This document shows positions 55,267 through 63,602 of a stretch of DNA of 64,000 nt, piece after piece. Below the pieces are notes generated by a model that was not told the DNA's origin, made no database searches, and saw only the letters and a list, made by a program, of their open reading frames with translations. Origin of the DNA: Rhodococcus sp. BP22 (GTDB taxonomy: Bacteria > Actinomycetota > Actinomycetes > Mycobacteriales > Mycobacteriaceae). A program made the translations under genes and the position numbers. The stretch is from contig NZ_JACFTB010000006.1 of the NCBI RefSeq assembly GCF_014281965.1, forward strand, positions 304,113-368,112. Direction: 5' to 3'. Positions within the stretch are counted from its first letter, which is position 1. Each line of letters opens with the position of its first letter.

Positions 55267-56445
55267 TCAGATCATCGAGCGATGGATGCCTTGCGGCTCA
55301 CCGCCGAGCTGTGTCAGAGCCGAAGCATGGAAAATAGAACCGGGAACGTGAACAGCATGAGAAAGGCCCGCATGCGCGTCACGCCAGAACCGCTGCATCG
55401 GGAATTTCACATGGAGAGCGCCACCACCTGAACGGGAGAAAATCTCATCTACTGCCCGTACTGCTCGCCATGCTGCAGCAGTCTGCGTGCGACGGCCGAT
55501 AGCTCGCATCTCGAAGGTGATCTCCTGCTTCTTCTCGGTCATGTCCCAGAAGCGATCCACGGTCTCGAGTACCGCGGCACGGGAGGCCGCGATCTCCGCG
55601 GCTGCGTCGCCGATAGCGAACAACACGTACGGATCTTCCTTGATGGCTGTTCCCGTCACTGTTACCCGATCTCGCTGCGCGTCGAGATGGCATCCGAGGG
55701 CGCCTTCGGCGATGCCAATCAGTGACGAGGTGATCCCGAGCGGGAAGATGCACGAGAACGGGAAGTTGTAGAGAGTCTGCTCTCGCCCGAACTCCTTCGC
55801 CGCCATCCCGTTCATCACTTTCTCTGCAGCCAGAGTCCGGTAATCCGGAATGTACGCATTCTTGACGATGAGGTCCTTGGATCCGGTTCCGCGCAGTCCG
55901 ATCACATTCCAGCTGTCCTGGTCGATCTCGTAATCCGAGCGTGGGAGCAACACGTGCAGCATCTTCGGAGGCATCACGCGGTTGCCTTCGGCGTCACCGA
56001 GTGCCGCACCGATCATGATCCAACCGCAATGGTCGGTGCCCGAGGAAAACGACCACCGTCCGTTGAGGATGTAGCCGCCGTCGGTAGGCGTCGCGACACC
56101 CATCGGTGCGTACGGCGAGGCCATCCACATATCGGGATCTTCGCCCCACACCTCGTCCTGGGCTTTGCGATCGAAAAACGCAAGCTCCCACGGATGGACG
56201 CCGACGATTCCACTGACCCAGCCTGCGGCACCATCCATGGCGCCGATACCCATTGCCGTCTCGGCGAATTCACGAGGATGAGACTCGAAGCCGCCGTACT
56301 CTTTCGGCGCCAACATGCGGATGACTCCGGCGTCGCGCAGGCGCTTCGCCGAGGCATCGGACAAGCGCATCAGCTTGTCTCCCTCGACACCTTCTGCGCG
56401 AATCTCGTCGGCGAACTGTGAAATGTTGTCAAGAACCTGACCCAT
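55267..56445 (-). CDS. hsaA: 3-HSA hydroxylase oxygenase HsaA
   Basis: A 392-residue ACAD-fold flavin-dependent hydroxylase, close to HsaA (394 aa). Recognisable stretches are GAMDGAAGWVSGIVGVHPWE, GRWSFSSGTDHCGWIMIGAA and FWRDAHAGLSHAVHVPG. It hydroxylates 3-HSA to the catechol 3,4-DHSA using reduced flavin from HsaB, encoded at 59340. It starts 108 nt downstream of the KstD gene and is followed by hsaC after 28 nt. Confidence 0.92.
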   Translation of the reverse strand: MGQVLDNISQFADEIRAEGVEGDKLMRLSDASAKRLRDAGVIRMLAPKEYGGFESHPREFAETAMGIGAMDGAAGWVSGIVGVHPWELAFFDRKAQDEVWGEDPDMWMASPYAPMGVATPTDGGYILNGRWSFSSGTDHCGWIMIGAALGDAEGNRVMPPKMLHVLLPRSDYEIDQDSWNVIGLRGTGSKDLIVKNAYIPDYRTLAAEKVMNGMAAKEFGREQTLYNFPFSCIFPLGITSSLIGIAEGALGCHLDAQRDRVTVTGTAIKEDPYVLFAIGDAAAEIAASRAAVLETVDRFWDMTEKKQEITFEMRAIGRRTQTAAAWRAVRAVDEIFSRSGGGALHVKFPMQRFWRDAHAGLSHAVHVPGSIFHASALTQLGGEPQGIHRSMI

Positions 56446-56553
56446 GATGATCTCGGCTTTCTACTTCGTTGCCCGGCCGATGTGCGCAGGCGGTCGTCTA
56501 CTCCGTTGTACTGCATTTTTGCCACCTCGGAAGAAATGTTCCTCCGGAGCGGA

Positions 56554-58269
56554 TCAAGCGCGCTTGGTGCGACCGTTCGAATGTGCTCGATCGATCGACG
56601 AAACCGCACCCTGTGTATCGGCAGCGTGCTCGGCTGCGATGTACCCGAAAACCATCGCGGGTCCGATTGTGGCGCCTGCCCCTGCGTACTCGTTCCCCAT
56701 CACCGATGCGGAAGTATTACCGGTCGCGTAGAGGCCCTCGATTGCGGAACCGTCGGCGCGAAGAACCCTGGCATGAGCGTCGGTGCTGAGCCCGCCCTTG
56801 GTTCCAAGATCGCCGGGCTCGCAACGAACTGCGTAGAAAGGACCGCGATCGATCTCGTCGAGACACGGGTTCTTCATGGTGGGATCGCCGTAGTAGCGGT
56901 CGTAGGCGCTGTCACCCCGACCGAATTCCTCGTCCTTACCCGACCGCGCGTACCCGTTGAATCGAGTGATGGTGGCGGCGAGCGCGTCGGCAGGGACGTC
57001 GATCTTCGCAGCAAGTTCCGCGAGAGTGTCGGCCTTGTGAACGACCCCGGAGTCGTAGAAACCCTGGGGAAAAGGCATTCCCGGCAAGACCTGTGCAAAC
57101 GGGTAACGCGACCGCGCTTTGGTGTCCATCACGAACCAAGCTGGAACGTGACCACCTTCGAGCTGGTCGTGAACGAAGTTCACGTAGGGAGAGGATTCGT
57201 TGGTGAACCGCTGTCCCTTGCTGTCGACGATCACCGACGGCGGGATGCAGCGCTCGGAGACCAACGGGATCACCGCGCCCATCGGATGCAGAACGGAAGG
57301 CATCCACCATGCGTCGTCCATCAATGCGACGTCGGCGCCGATGGAAAGGCCGGCAACGATTCCGTCACCGGTGTTCTCGCGAGCACCGGAACTGATGTCG
57401 GCCGTTCCGTGCTCAGGCAGGTAGCGCGAACGCATCTCCAAGTTGTGCTCGAACCCGCCGGTAGCGAGAAGGACACCTTGTCGAGCCGCGATGCGGATCG
57501 TGTCGTCGCCGCGCTGTGCCACGACTCCACGTACCACTCCGGCGTCGTCGACGATGAGCTCGGTCATCGAGGTCTGCAGCCATACCGGAACACCGGAGTC
57601 TTTGAGGACCATCCGCAGTCGCGCCACGAGAGCGCGTCCACCGGTCGCCATGTGGCGTCGACGAACGACGTTCGACGCCACCCGCCACGCCGCGACCATG
57701 GAAGCTCGACGACCCCTCCACGTACGCTTGACCATCGCGAGGTCGTGGTAGTCCTTCGAGGTGACCCAGAGTCCGAGCGGGCCCTTCATGCTGTTGGGAC
57801 GCTGGAACTTCTCGTCCTCGCCGAGTGCACGGGTATCGAACGGCTGGCATTCGATGGTGCGGCCCAGTGCGCTGCCACCTTCGTTTTCGGGGTGATAGTC
57901 GGAGTAGCCCTTGACCCAGTACAGCTTCATGTGTGGGCTCTGGTCCAGCAGCTGCATCAACGCCGGTCCATTGTCGACGAACGCGTCCAGACGCTCTGCG
58001 GGGACCGTGCCTTCGGTGATGCTGTCGAGGTACGTACGAACCGACTCACGGGAGTCGACGACACCCTTGTTCACGAGCGTAGGAGCATTCGGGATCCAAA
58101 TGCCGCCGCCGGATATTGCAGTGGAACCGCCGAATGTCACACCCTTTTCGATGACGAGTGTGTCGAGACCGCGATTGGCTGCCGCTACTGCGGCGGCCAT
58201 ACCTCCGCCGCCGCTTCCCACGATGAGGAAATCGACTGTCTCGTCGAACTGTTCCGAATCGATACTCAT
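56554..58269 (-). CDS. FAD-dependent 3-ketosteroid dehydrogenase (KstD2/KsdD type)
   Basis: Start ATG 58269, overlapping the hsaD stop by 4 bp; the 130-codon extension upstream only reads antiframe hsaD. The 571-residue protein has GSGGGGMAAAVAAANRGLDT, SGGGIWIPNAPTL, the VKGYSDYHPE tyrosine region and GLYATGNTSASVMG. It follows the longer KsdD (Rv3537) form rather than KstD1. The usual YPGPG near the catalytic tyrosine reads YAGAG here. It may be a delta1-dehydrogenase of different specificity or a delta4-dehydrogenase. Location inside the hsa run supports ring-A action. Confidence 0.87.
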   Translation of the reverse strand: MSIDSEQFDETVDFLIVGSGGGGMAAAVAAANRGLDTLVIEKGVTFGGSTAISGGGIWIPNAPTLVNKGVVDSRESVRTYLDSITEGTVPAERLDAFVDNGPALMQLLDQSPHMKLYWVKGYSDYHPENEGGSALGRTIECQPFDTRALGEDEKFQRPNSMKGPLGLWVTSKDYHDLAMVKRTWRGRRASMVAAWRVASNVVRRRHMATGGRALVARLRMVLKDSGVPVWLQTSMTELIVDDAGVVRGVVAQRGDDTIRIAARQGVLLATGGFEHNLEMRSRYLPEHGTADISSGARENTGDGIVAGLSIGADVALMDDAWWMPSVLHPMGAVIPLVSERCIPPSVIVDSKGQRFTNESSPYVNFVHDQLEGGHVPAWFVMDTKARSRYPFAQVLPGMPFPQGFYDSGVVHKADTLAELAAKIDVPADALAATITRFNGYARSGKDEEFGRGDSAYDRYYGDPTMKNPCLDEIDRGPFYAVRCEPGDLGTKGGLSTDAHARVLRADGSAIEGLYATGNTSASVMGNEYAGAGATIGPAMVFGYIAAEHAADTQGAVSSIDRAHSNGRTKRA

Positions 58270-59144
58270 TTTTGGACGGCGTCCTCTCTCAGAAGAAAAG
58301 CAATAACTGCAGTCTCGAAGGCGGCTTTCTGTTCGATCATCGCCCAGTGGCCACACTTCGGGAATACATGTAGTTCGGCGTTGGGTATCAGGCGCATCGG
58401 CAACAGCGCCATGTCCATCGGACTCACGCGATCGTCTCGACCCCAGGTCAGCAGGGTAGGCGCTTGCACGCGGTGTAGCTGCGCCCAGTAAGGCGCCTCC
58501 GAAGATTTGGCAGCCGCTGCCGCAGTCGCGGCAAACGCCGCGCTGCTGTACATCTTTCGGGCGCTCGCGAGTGTCTCCGGATCGGTCGCCTGAGTCCATC
58601 GTTCCTCGATCAGTTCCTCGGTGACCACAGCCGGGTCGTACACCATCGAATGCAACCAAGAAATGAGGCGTTCCCTGGTCGGATCGTCGGTGAACTCCGT
58701 CAGCAGTTTGATGCCTTCGCCCGGTCCGGGGCTGAAGATGTTCCTTCCGATGCCACCGATGGTGACCAGCTTCGAGACTCGCTCGGGGAATTCCATCGCG
58801 AATCGCGTCGCGACTATCCCGCCCATCGAGTTGCCCAGCAAAGCAACTCTGTCGAGGCCGAGGCCGTCGAGGAATCGCGTAACTGCGTCCATGGCGGTGA
58901 CCATCGGGTGTCCACCGAAGTCATCGCTGACGCCGAAGCCCGGAAACTCGACTATGTAGGTGTGGAAATGCTCGGCGAACACATCGATGTTGCCGCGAAA
59001 GTTCCGCCACCCCGTGACTCCGGGGCCCGATCCGTGCAGCAGCACCAGGGGTGGGCCGTCGCCGGCTTCGTAGTACCGAAGTACGCCGAGATCGGTGCGA
59101 AGCTCCTTTATCGAGCCTTCCTGGACACTCGAGACATTGGTCAT
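58266..59144 (-). CDS. hsaD: C-C bond hydrolase HsaD
   Basis: ATG 59144 is used; GTG 59162 is an alternative, and neither has a strong ribosome site. The 292-residue alpha/beta hydrolase has HGSGPGVTGW, nucleophile GNSMGG, acid GRDDRVSP and His in KCGHWAMIE. These are the signatures of meta-cleavage-product hydrolases. HsaD splits 4,9-DSHA into a hexadienoate and the HIP acid. It opens the run hsaD-kstD-hsaA-hsaC and is divergent from hsaB. Confidence 0.92.
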   Translation of the reverse strand: MTNVSSVQEGSIKELRTDLGVLRYYEAGDGPPLVLLHGSGPGVTGWRNFRGNIDVFAEHFHTYIVEFPGFGVSDDFGGHPMVTAMDAVTRFLDGLGLDRVALLGNSMGGIVATRFAMEFPERVSKLVTIGGIGRNIFSPGPGEGIKLLTEFTDDPTRERLISWLHSMVYDPAVVTEELIEERWTQATDPETLASARKMYSSAAFAATAAAAAKSSEAPYWAQLHRVQAPTLLTWGRDDRVSPMDMALLPMRLIPNAELHVFPKCGHWAMIEQKAAFETAVIAFLLREDAVQK

Positions 59145-59339
59145 GTGAGCACACGTTGCCACCAGCAGGCCGCTGGATCGTCCCTCATCCCGGTCAGCGA
59201 GACCACCCGATCTGCGCGAGCGGCGTCACCGACCGATTCCACTGAACGAGACGACAATTCCGGAGTATGCACGGTGCTGCCTAACCTGGAGCCCGATCGC
59301 CGAATTCCTCGGCGACACAACGAAACCGAAAGGTGCGCG

Positions 59340-59876
59340 ATGTCGATCGAGTCGATGGAGTCCGTCCTCACCACCGTCAACACTGCACCGACGCCGCACG
59401 AGATGCGCCACGCCATGAGCCACTTCGCCAGTGGCGTCACCGTGATCACCGGTCTCTCCGATGACGGGCCGATCGGGTTCTGCTGCCAGTCGTTCGCGTC
59501 GGTCTCACTCGAACCTCCACTGATTCTGTTCTGCGCCGATCACCGTGGGCGTGCCTGGCCGAGAATCCGAGAGATCGGCCGCTTCACCGTCAACGTGCTG
59601 CGCGAGGACCAGGCGGACATGTGCTCTCGCTTCGGTTCCAGTCGAGGAACGAAGTTCGAGGGTCTGGACTGGACACGATCGGCTTGGGGAACTCCTGCCT
59701 TGCCTGACGTGTTGGCACGCGTGCATTGCGAAGTGGAGACTGTCCACCGCGCCGGTGACCACGACGTTGCCATCGGACGAGTCCTCGGCCTCGAAGCCCT
59801 CGGCGAACAGCGCCCGATGGTCTTCTACCGCGGAGCCTTCGGCCTCGCCGACGCGGCCGGCATCTCGGGCGCCTGA
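59340..59876 (+). CDS. hsaB: Flavin reductase HsaB
   Basis: Start ATG 59340; the open frame back to 58650 only shadows hsaD. The 178-residue flavin reductase has FASGVTVITG, GFCCQSFASVSLEPPLILFC and CRFGSSRGTKFEGLDW, nearly the HsaB pattern, and FYRGAFG near the end. It supplies reduced flavin to the HsaA-type oxygenases. It is divergent from the hsaD run in a 195-bp promoter region. Confidence 0.92.
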   Translation: MSIESMESVLTTVNTAPTPHEMRHAMSHFASGVTVITGLSDDGPIGFCCQSFASVSLEPPLILFCADHRGRAWPRIREIGRFTVNVLREDQADMCSRFGSSRGTKFEGLDWTRSAWGTPALPDVLARVHCEVETVHRAGDHDVAIGRVLGLEALGEQRPMVFYRGAFGLADAAGISGA

Positions 59877-59911
59877 GCCGCGAAAGCTATGCCGAATCAG
59901 CGGACATTTCC

Positions 59912-59950
59912 GATGTACGAGCGTCGAGCGAGGTTCGACGCTCGTACATC
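59912..59950. terminator. 16-bp hairpin between hsaB and the IclR gene
   Basis: GATGTACGAGCGTCGA (59912-59927) pairs perfectly with TCGACGCTCGTACATC (59935-59950) around a 7-nt loop, between convergent genes. Its right arm continues into the tandem repeat. Confidence 0.8.
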
Positions 59951-59984
59951 AGAGGCTTGTACGTCAGAGGCTTGTACGTCAGAG
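59940..59984. repeat. Three tandem 15-bp repeats at the iclR 3' end
   Basis: Two identical 15-bp units (59955-59969 and 59970-59984, GCTTGTACGTCAGAG) are preceded by a diverged copy at 59940-59954 that forms part of the hairpin. The iclR stop codon lies inside the last unit. Confidence 0.85.
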
Positions 59985-60872
59985 CCAGTGACCGGACTGA
60001 ACCGACAACAGCTGGTCCAACGTTTCGGTCGACCAGGAGTTCTCTTGCGCGTGCGGAACGAGAGAACGTCGGCGAGAGTTTTCGAGGGCGGGAAACATGG
60101 TCTTGGTGACTTCGCGGACCGCGTCGACGACGAGTGGAGCAACCCGTTCCAGTTGGACGGTTCCCGCATCTCCGGAAAGCGAAATTGCGGCCACCGGCCC
60201 TTCGACCGTTCGGACAGCAGCACCGACACACCCGATCCCGCGGACGGATTCACCCCGCTCGAAGGCCAAACCGCGCCGCTGCCGAATGCGGTTGAGTTCT
60301 CGGTGCAACGTGGTGATGTCGGAGATAGTGGTGTCGGTACTACGGTCGAGGCGTTCCCCGAGCAGACGATCCACTTCCTCCGGGTCCAACCACGCAAGCA
60401 TCGCTTTTCCGCTCGCTGTCGTGTGGGCGGGTACACGTCCGCCGACCCTGGTCGGGATGGCGGTCGCGCCGCGGCCACCGAGCTTGTCGAGGTACACGCT
60501 CATGCCACCGTCGAGGACGGTGAGATGCACGACCATTCCCGTGCGCAGATGCAAGTTGTGCAAGACGGGTGCGGCAGCTGCTCTGACCTGACTGTGGTTG
60601 TTCTCGTTTCCGCCGAGGCCGATCGATCGGCGACCGAGGCAATAGCCGAAACTGGCGTGGTCCACCCAGTTCAGCCGTACCAATTGATCGAGAATTCTAT
60701 ACACGGTGGACCTGGGCAGCCTCGTACGGCAGGCCACCTCCTCCAACGTGAGGCGAGAAGCGCGGCCGTCGAAGGCGTCGAGGATCAAAGTCATACGTTC
60801 CACCATCGAAGGCGGTACGTCCTTTTTCTCTGTAGCACCGGGCGTCGAGCTGTCTGGACCGACCGAGTTCAT
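59979..60872 (-). CDS. IclR-family transcriptional regulator
   Basis: ATG 60872 is chosen because GGAGG lies 7 nt upstream; the frame to 60956 crosses the operator-like repeats. The 297-residue protein has an N-terminal winged helix (about 30-90, LTLEEVACRTRLPRSTVYRI) and the C-terminal IclR effector domain with RVPAHTTASGKAMLAWL. IclR proteins sense small organic acids or aromatic/steroid intermediates. It is divergent from the F420-type oxidoreductase, which with the SnoaL-like gene is its probable target. Confidence 0.9.
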   Translation of the reverse strand: MNSVGPDSSTPGATEKKDVPPSMVERMTLILDAFDGRASRLTLEEVACRTRLPRSTVYRILDQLVRLNWVDHASFGYCLGRRSIGLGGNENNHSQVRAAAAPVLHNLHLRTGMVVHLTVLDGGMSVYLDKLGGRGATAIPTRVGGRVPAHTTASGKAMLAWLDPEEVDRLLGERLDRSTDTTISDITTLHRELNRIRQRRGLAFERGESVRGIGCVGAAVRTVEGPVAAISLSGDAGTVQLERVAPLVVDAVREVTKTMFPALENSRRRSLVPHAQENSWSTETLDQLLSVQSGHWL

Positions 60873-60910
60873 CCGGTGCCTCCGCAATCGGCAGTAGTCT
60901 GCCGGTAAAA

Positions 60911-60937
60911 TTGAAATGAATTCTTGAAATGATATCA
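60911..60937. promoter_or_regulatory. Direct/inverted repeats upstream of iclR
   Basis: TTGAAATGA occurs at 60911-60919 and again at 60924-60932. The second copy is part of TGAAATGATATCA, a near-palindrome (5 of 6 pairs). The first copy, as TGAAATGAATTCT, matches the thiolase-promoter site at 48211 in 12 of 13 positions. It lies 39 bp before the iclR start in the region divergent from the oxidoreductase gene. Confidence 0.5.
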
Positions 60938-61081
60938 GCTCGCCCTCGGACCGCAAATCGGGTTGCCCTCGTCGTCGGTTGAGGCCGAGTCCGGTGAACG
61001 GGAACTACCGACGCATCCGGCGGACAGAGGTACTACAGATGGAGGTATGCAACCTTCTCGTCCAACCTCGGAGCGTCACCG

Positions 61082-61975
61082 ATGCACATTGGAATAACGT
61101 CCCCGATCGTCGTTCAACACCCGAGCAGCGTGGCGGACTGGGAGGCGAACGCAGGCATCGAGGAGCTGGTCCGCATTGCGCGCCAGGCCGACCAGCTCGG
61201 ATTTCATCACCTGACCTGCAGTGAGCACGTCGCCGTACCTGTCGATATCGCCGCCGAGCGCGGGGCGACTTACTGGGATCCGCTTGCCACACTCGGTTTC
61301 CTCGCCGCGCACACCGACCGGATCAAGCTGGCCACCCAGGTTCTGGTTCTCGGTTATCACCACCCACTCGCGATTGCCAAGCGCTACGGCACACTCGACG
61401 TCGTCAGCGGCGGCCGGCTGATACTCGGTCTCGGAGTCGGCAGTCTCCAACAAGAGTTCGAACTGCTCGGCGCCGAGTTCGAGGGCCGCGGAGCTCGCGC
61501 AGACGATGCACTCGCAGCGCTACGGGCATCGCTGTCGCAATCGAATCCGGAGTATCACGGCACTCACTACGATTTCGAAAACCTCGTGGTCAAGCCCCAC
61601 GCAGTCCAGACACGAGTGCCGTTGTGGATCGGCGGCCGGACGCCCCGCTCACTTCGACGAGCCCGAACCCAAGGCGACGGATGGGTTCCGTTCGGCTTGC
61701 CGCTCGGCGATCTCGAACGCATGCTGGCAAAGGGTGAGCAGCGAGCCGATTTCGAAGTGGTCTTGAGCGCAGGCGCGCCGCTCGACCCACTGGGCGACAG
61801 AGCCGCCGTCGCCGACTCACTCGAGCGCCGACGCCTGGCCGGGGCCACCATCGTGAGTGCCGCAATCCATGCAACGAGTGCCGAGCACTATTGCGATCAG
61901 CTCTCCACTCTCCGCGACATCGGCGACGAGCTGGGCGTGGAGTTCCATTCGAACCAGATCGGAGCAACACCATGA
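61082..61975 (+). CDS. LLM-class F420-dependent oxidoreductase
   Basis: A 297-residue luciferase-like monooxygenase-fold protein with CSEHVAVPVD, WDPLATLGFLAAHTDRIKL and GRLILGLGVGSLQQEFE. It fits the F420-dependent subgroup rather than FMN luciferases. Similar F420 enzymes occur in mycobacterial steroid clusters (Rv3520c). A redox step on a hydroxyl or keto group, or on a double bond, of the steroid nucleus is plausible. Its stop overlaps the SnoaL-like start by 4 bp, linking the two functionally. Confidence 0.85.
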   Translation: MHIGITSPIVVQHPSSVADWEANAGIEELVRIARQADQLGFHHLTCSEHVAVPVDIAAERGATYWDPLATLGFLAAHTDRIKLATQVLVLGYHHPLAIAKRYGTLDVVSGGRLILGLGVGSLQQEFELLGAEFEGRGARADDALAALRASLSQSNPEYHGTHYDFENLVVKPHAVQTRVPLWIGGRTPRSLRRARTQGDGWVPFGLPLGDLERMLAKGEQRADFEVVLSAGAPLDPLGDRAAVADSLERRRLAGATIVSAAIHATSAEHYCDQLSTLRDIGDELGVEFHSNQIGATP

Positions 61976-62454
61976 CGGACACCGACCAGCTGCTACAGAA
62001 CCTCCTCGATCGAGTGAATGCCCTCGAAGACACGCTCGCGATCACGAAGTTGCTGGCAGCCTATGGTCCTGCCGTCGACAGCGGCTCGGTCGAGGCAGTT
62101 GCGCGTCTGTGGACCGAGGATGGGGTGTACGACGTCGACACCGGCGAGATGAACGGCCACGCCGAAATTTCGGCCATGGTTCGCTCCCGCGCGCATCAGG
62201 ACTACATCCTCGGCGGCTGCGCTCACCTGCTCGAACCCGGATATGTGCAAGTAGAAGGCCAGCAGGCCGTCGTGACGTGCAAATCGCAGTTGATCCTCCA
62301 CGACGGCGACGCTTACCGAGTTGCTCGAATCTCCGCGAACCGGTGGGAGTTGTCGAAGATCGAGGGACAATGGAAGGTGACGCGACGGACGAACCGCCTG
62401 CTCGACGGACGCGCGGAAGCTCGGGAACTGCTGGCAAAGGGCGTTCGGGACTGA
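61972..62454 (+). CDS. SnoaL/NTF2-like protein, candidate 7-alpha-hydroxysteroid dehydratase
   Basis: Start ATG 61972, overlapping the upstream stop by 4 bp. The 160-residue cone-fold protein has Tyr in AAYGPAVDSG followed by Asp five residues on, and His in GCAHLLEPG. This matches the Tyr30/Asp35/His83 triad of BaiE and the related bacterial dehydratase Hsh2 in order and approximate spacing. These enzymes remove the 7-alpha-hydroxyl of bile-acid intermediates. SnoaL-like folds serve many reactions, so the function is a hypothesis supported by the steroid context. Confidence 0.75.
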   Translation: MTDTDQLLQNLLDRVNALEDTLAITKLLAAYGPAVDSGSVEAVARLWTEDGVYDVDTGEMNGHAEISAMVRSRAHQDYILGGCAHLLEPGYVQVEGQQAVVTCKSQLILHDGDAYRVARISANRWELSKIEGQWKVTRRTNRLLDGRAEARELLAKGVRD

Positions 62455-62625
62455 CCACGACGGTTTCGGGCCGACCATGACGGGGCCGGGGCACTCTCCC
62501 TGTCAGGGGATTGCACCGGTCCCGTCGCTGTCTGTCTCTGATGTCGACAGCGCCGCGGCACGGGAGATTCCGAAGCGCGATCCACGGGCCGAAAGCGTGC
62601 ACATTCAGGTTATATGCGCTAGAAA

Positions 62626-62639
62626 TAGAATTAACTCTA
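62626..62639. promoter_or_regulatory. Palindrome upstream of the Hsd4A-like gene
   Basis: TAGAATTAACTCTA is a 14-bp palindrome with one mismatched pair, 21 bp before the GTG. It shares the 14-bp geometry and TAGAAT left half with the site before the FadA5-like thiolase. Confidence 0.45.
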
Positions 62640-62644
62640 ATTTT

Positions 62645-62660
62645 GAAATGGAGGCATTTC
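62645..62660 (+). promoter_or_regulatory. Inverted repeat enclosing the ribosome site of the Hsd4A-like gene
   Basis: GAAATG-GAGG-CATTTC is a perfect 6-bp inverted repeat whose loop is the ribosome binding site; the start GTG is the next codon. It could act as an operator or as a weak hairpin limiting translation. Confidence 0.45.
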
Positions 62661-63602
62661 GTGAGCACAGCACTCGAATTGACCGGAAGAACAGCAATCG
62701 TGACCGGCGCAGGTGCCGGACTCGGCCGTGCAGAAGCAATGGCCCTCGGGGCTGCAGGCGCCGCAGTCGTCGTCAACGACATCGGCGATAATGCGCAATC
62801 CGTCGCCGACGAAATCATCGCCGCGGGCGGACAAGCGATCGCGGTCCTCGGGGACGTCTCCGACTGGTCTTTGGGCGAACGACTCGTGCAATCGGCAAAC
62901 GAGAACTTCGGTTCGATGGACATCCTGGTCAACAACGCCGGGATCATTCGCGACAAGATGATCTTCAACCTGACCGAATCGGATTGGGACGATGTCATCC
63001 GGGTGCACCTCAAAGGGCACGCGGCCACCTCACATGCCGCCGCAGTTCATTGGCGAGCACTCTCGAAGGAGGTCGGCGGCCCGATCTACGGTCGTGTCAT
63101 CAACACCTCTTCGGAGGCTTTCCTCTTCGGCTCCGCCGGACAACCGAACTACTCGGCAGCCAAGGCCGGGATCGTCGCCCTCACGCTCTCGACCTCTCAG
63201 GGACTCTCGCGCTACGGCGTTCGGGCGAATGCAATCTGTCCTCGTGCGCGTACCGCGATGACCGCTCAGGCATTCGGGGAGAACACCGATCCGGAAGCGA
63301 TCGAGGATCCGCTCTCCCCCGACCGGGTCGCCACTCTCGTCCACTACCTCGCCAGCGAAGCCTCGGAAGAAATCACCGGACAGGTCTTCGTCGTCTACGG
63401 CAGAATGGTCGCCCTGATGGCAGCACCCAAGGTCGAGAACACGTTCCAAACCACAGGTTCGAAATTCACCATCGATGAGCTCTCGGATAATCTGACACCG
63501 TACTTCTCCGGTCGCGGCCAATACGAGACCTACTCCGCATACAGCGTGGCAGAACTCGAGAAGACCGCACTCGCAGCCGTCGATTCGATGGTCATCCGAT
63601 GA
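62661..63602 (+). CDS. Hsd4A-like SDR (3-hydroxyacyl-CoA / 17-beta-hydroxysteroid dehydrogenase)
   Basis: GTG 62661 with GGAGG 6 nt upstream is the start. The 313-residue SDR has TGAGAGLGRAEAMALG, NNAGIIRDKM, NYSAAKAG and the C-terminal GQVFVVYGRMVALMAAPKVE, which follows Hsd4A (Rv3502c, 317 aa). Hsd4A oxidises the side-chain beta-hydroxyacyl-CoA and also the 17-beta-hydroxyl. It would complete the beta-oxidation set with FadE34, MaoC and the thiolase encoded earlier. Its stop overlaps the next SDR start by 4 bp. Confidence 0.87.
   Translation: MSTALELTGRTAIVTGAGAGLGRAEAMALGAAGAAVVVNDIGDNAQSVADEIIAAGGQAIAVLGDVSDWSLGERLVQSANENFGSMDILVNNAGIIRDKMIFNLTESDWDDVIRVHLKGHAATSHAAAVHWRALSKEVGGPIYGRVINTSSEAFLFGSAGQPNYSAAKAGIVALTLSTSQGLSRYGVRANAICPRARTAMTAQAFGENTDPEAIEDPLSPDRVATLVHYLASEASEEITGQVFVVYGRMVALMAAPKVENTFQTTGSKFTIDELSDNLTPYFSGRGQYETYSAYSVAELEKTALAAVDSMVIR

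Noticed and set aside
61047..61097. Possible 16-residue leader ORF before the LLM oxidoreductase
   Set aside because: The GGAGG is only one base from its ATG, it overlaps the LLM start in another frame, and nothing else supports it.
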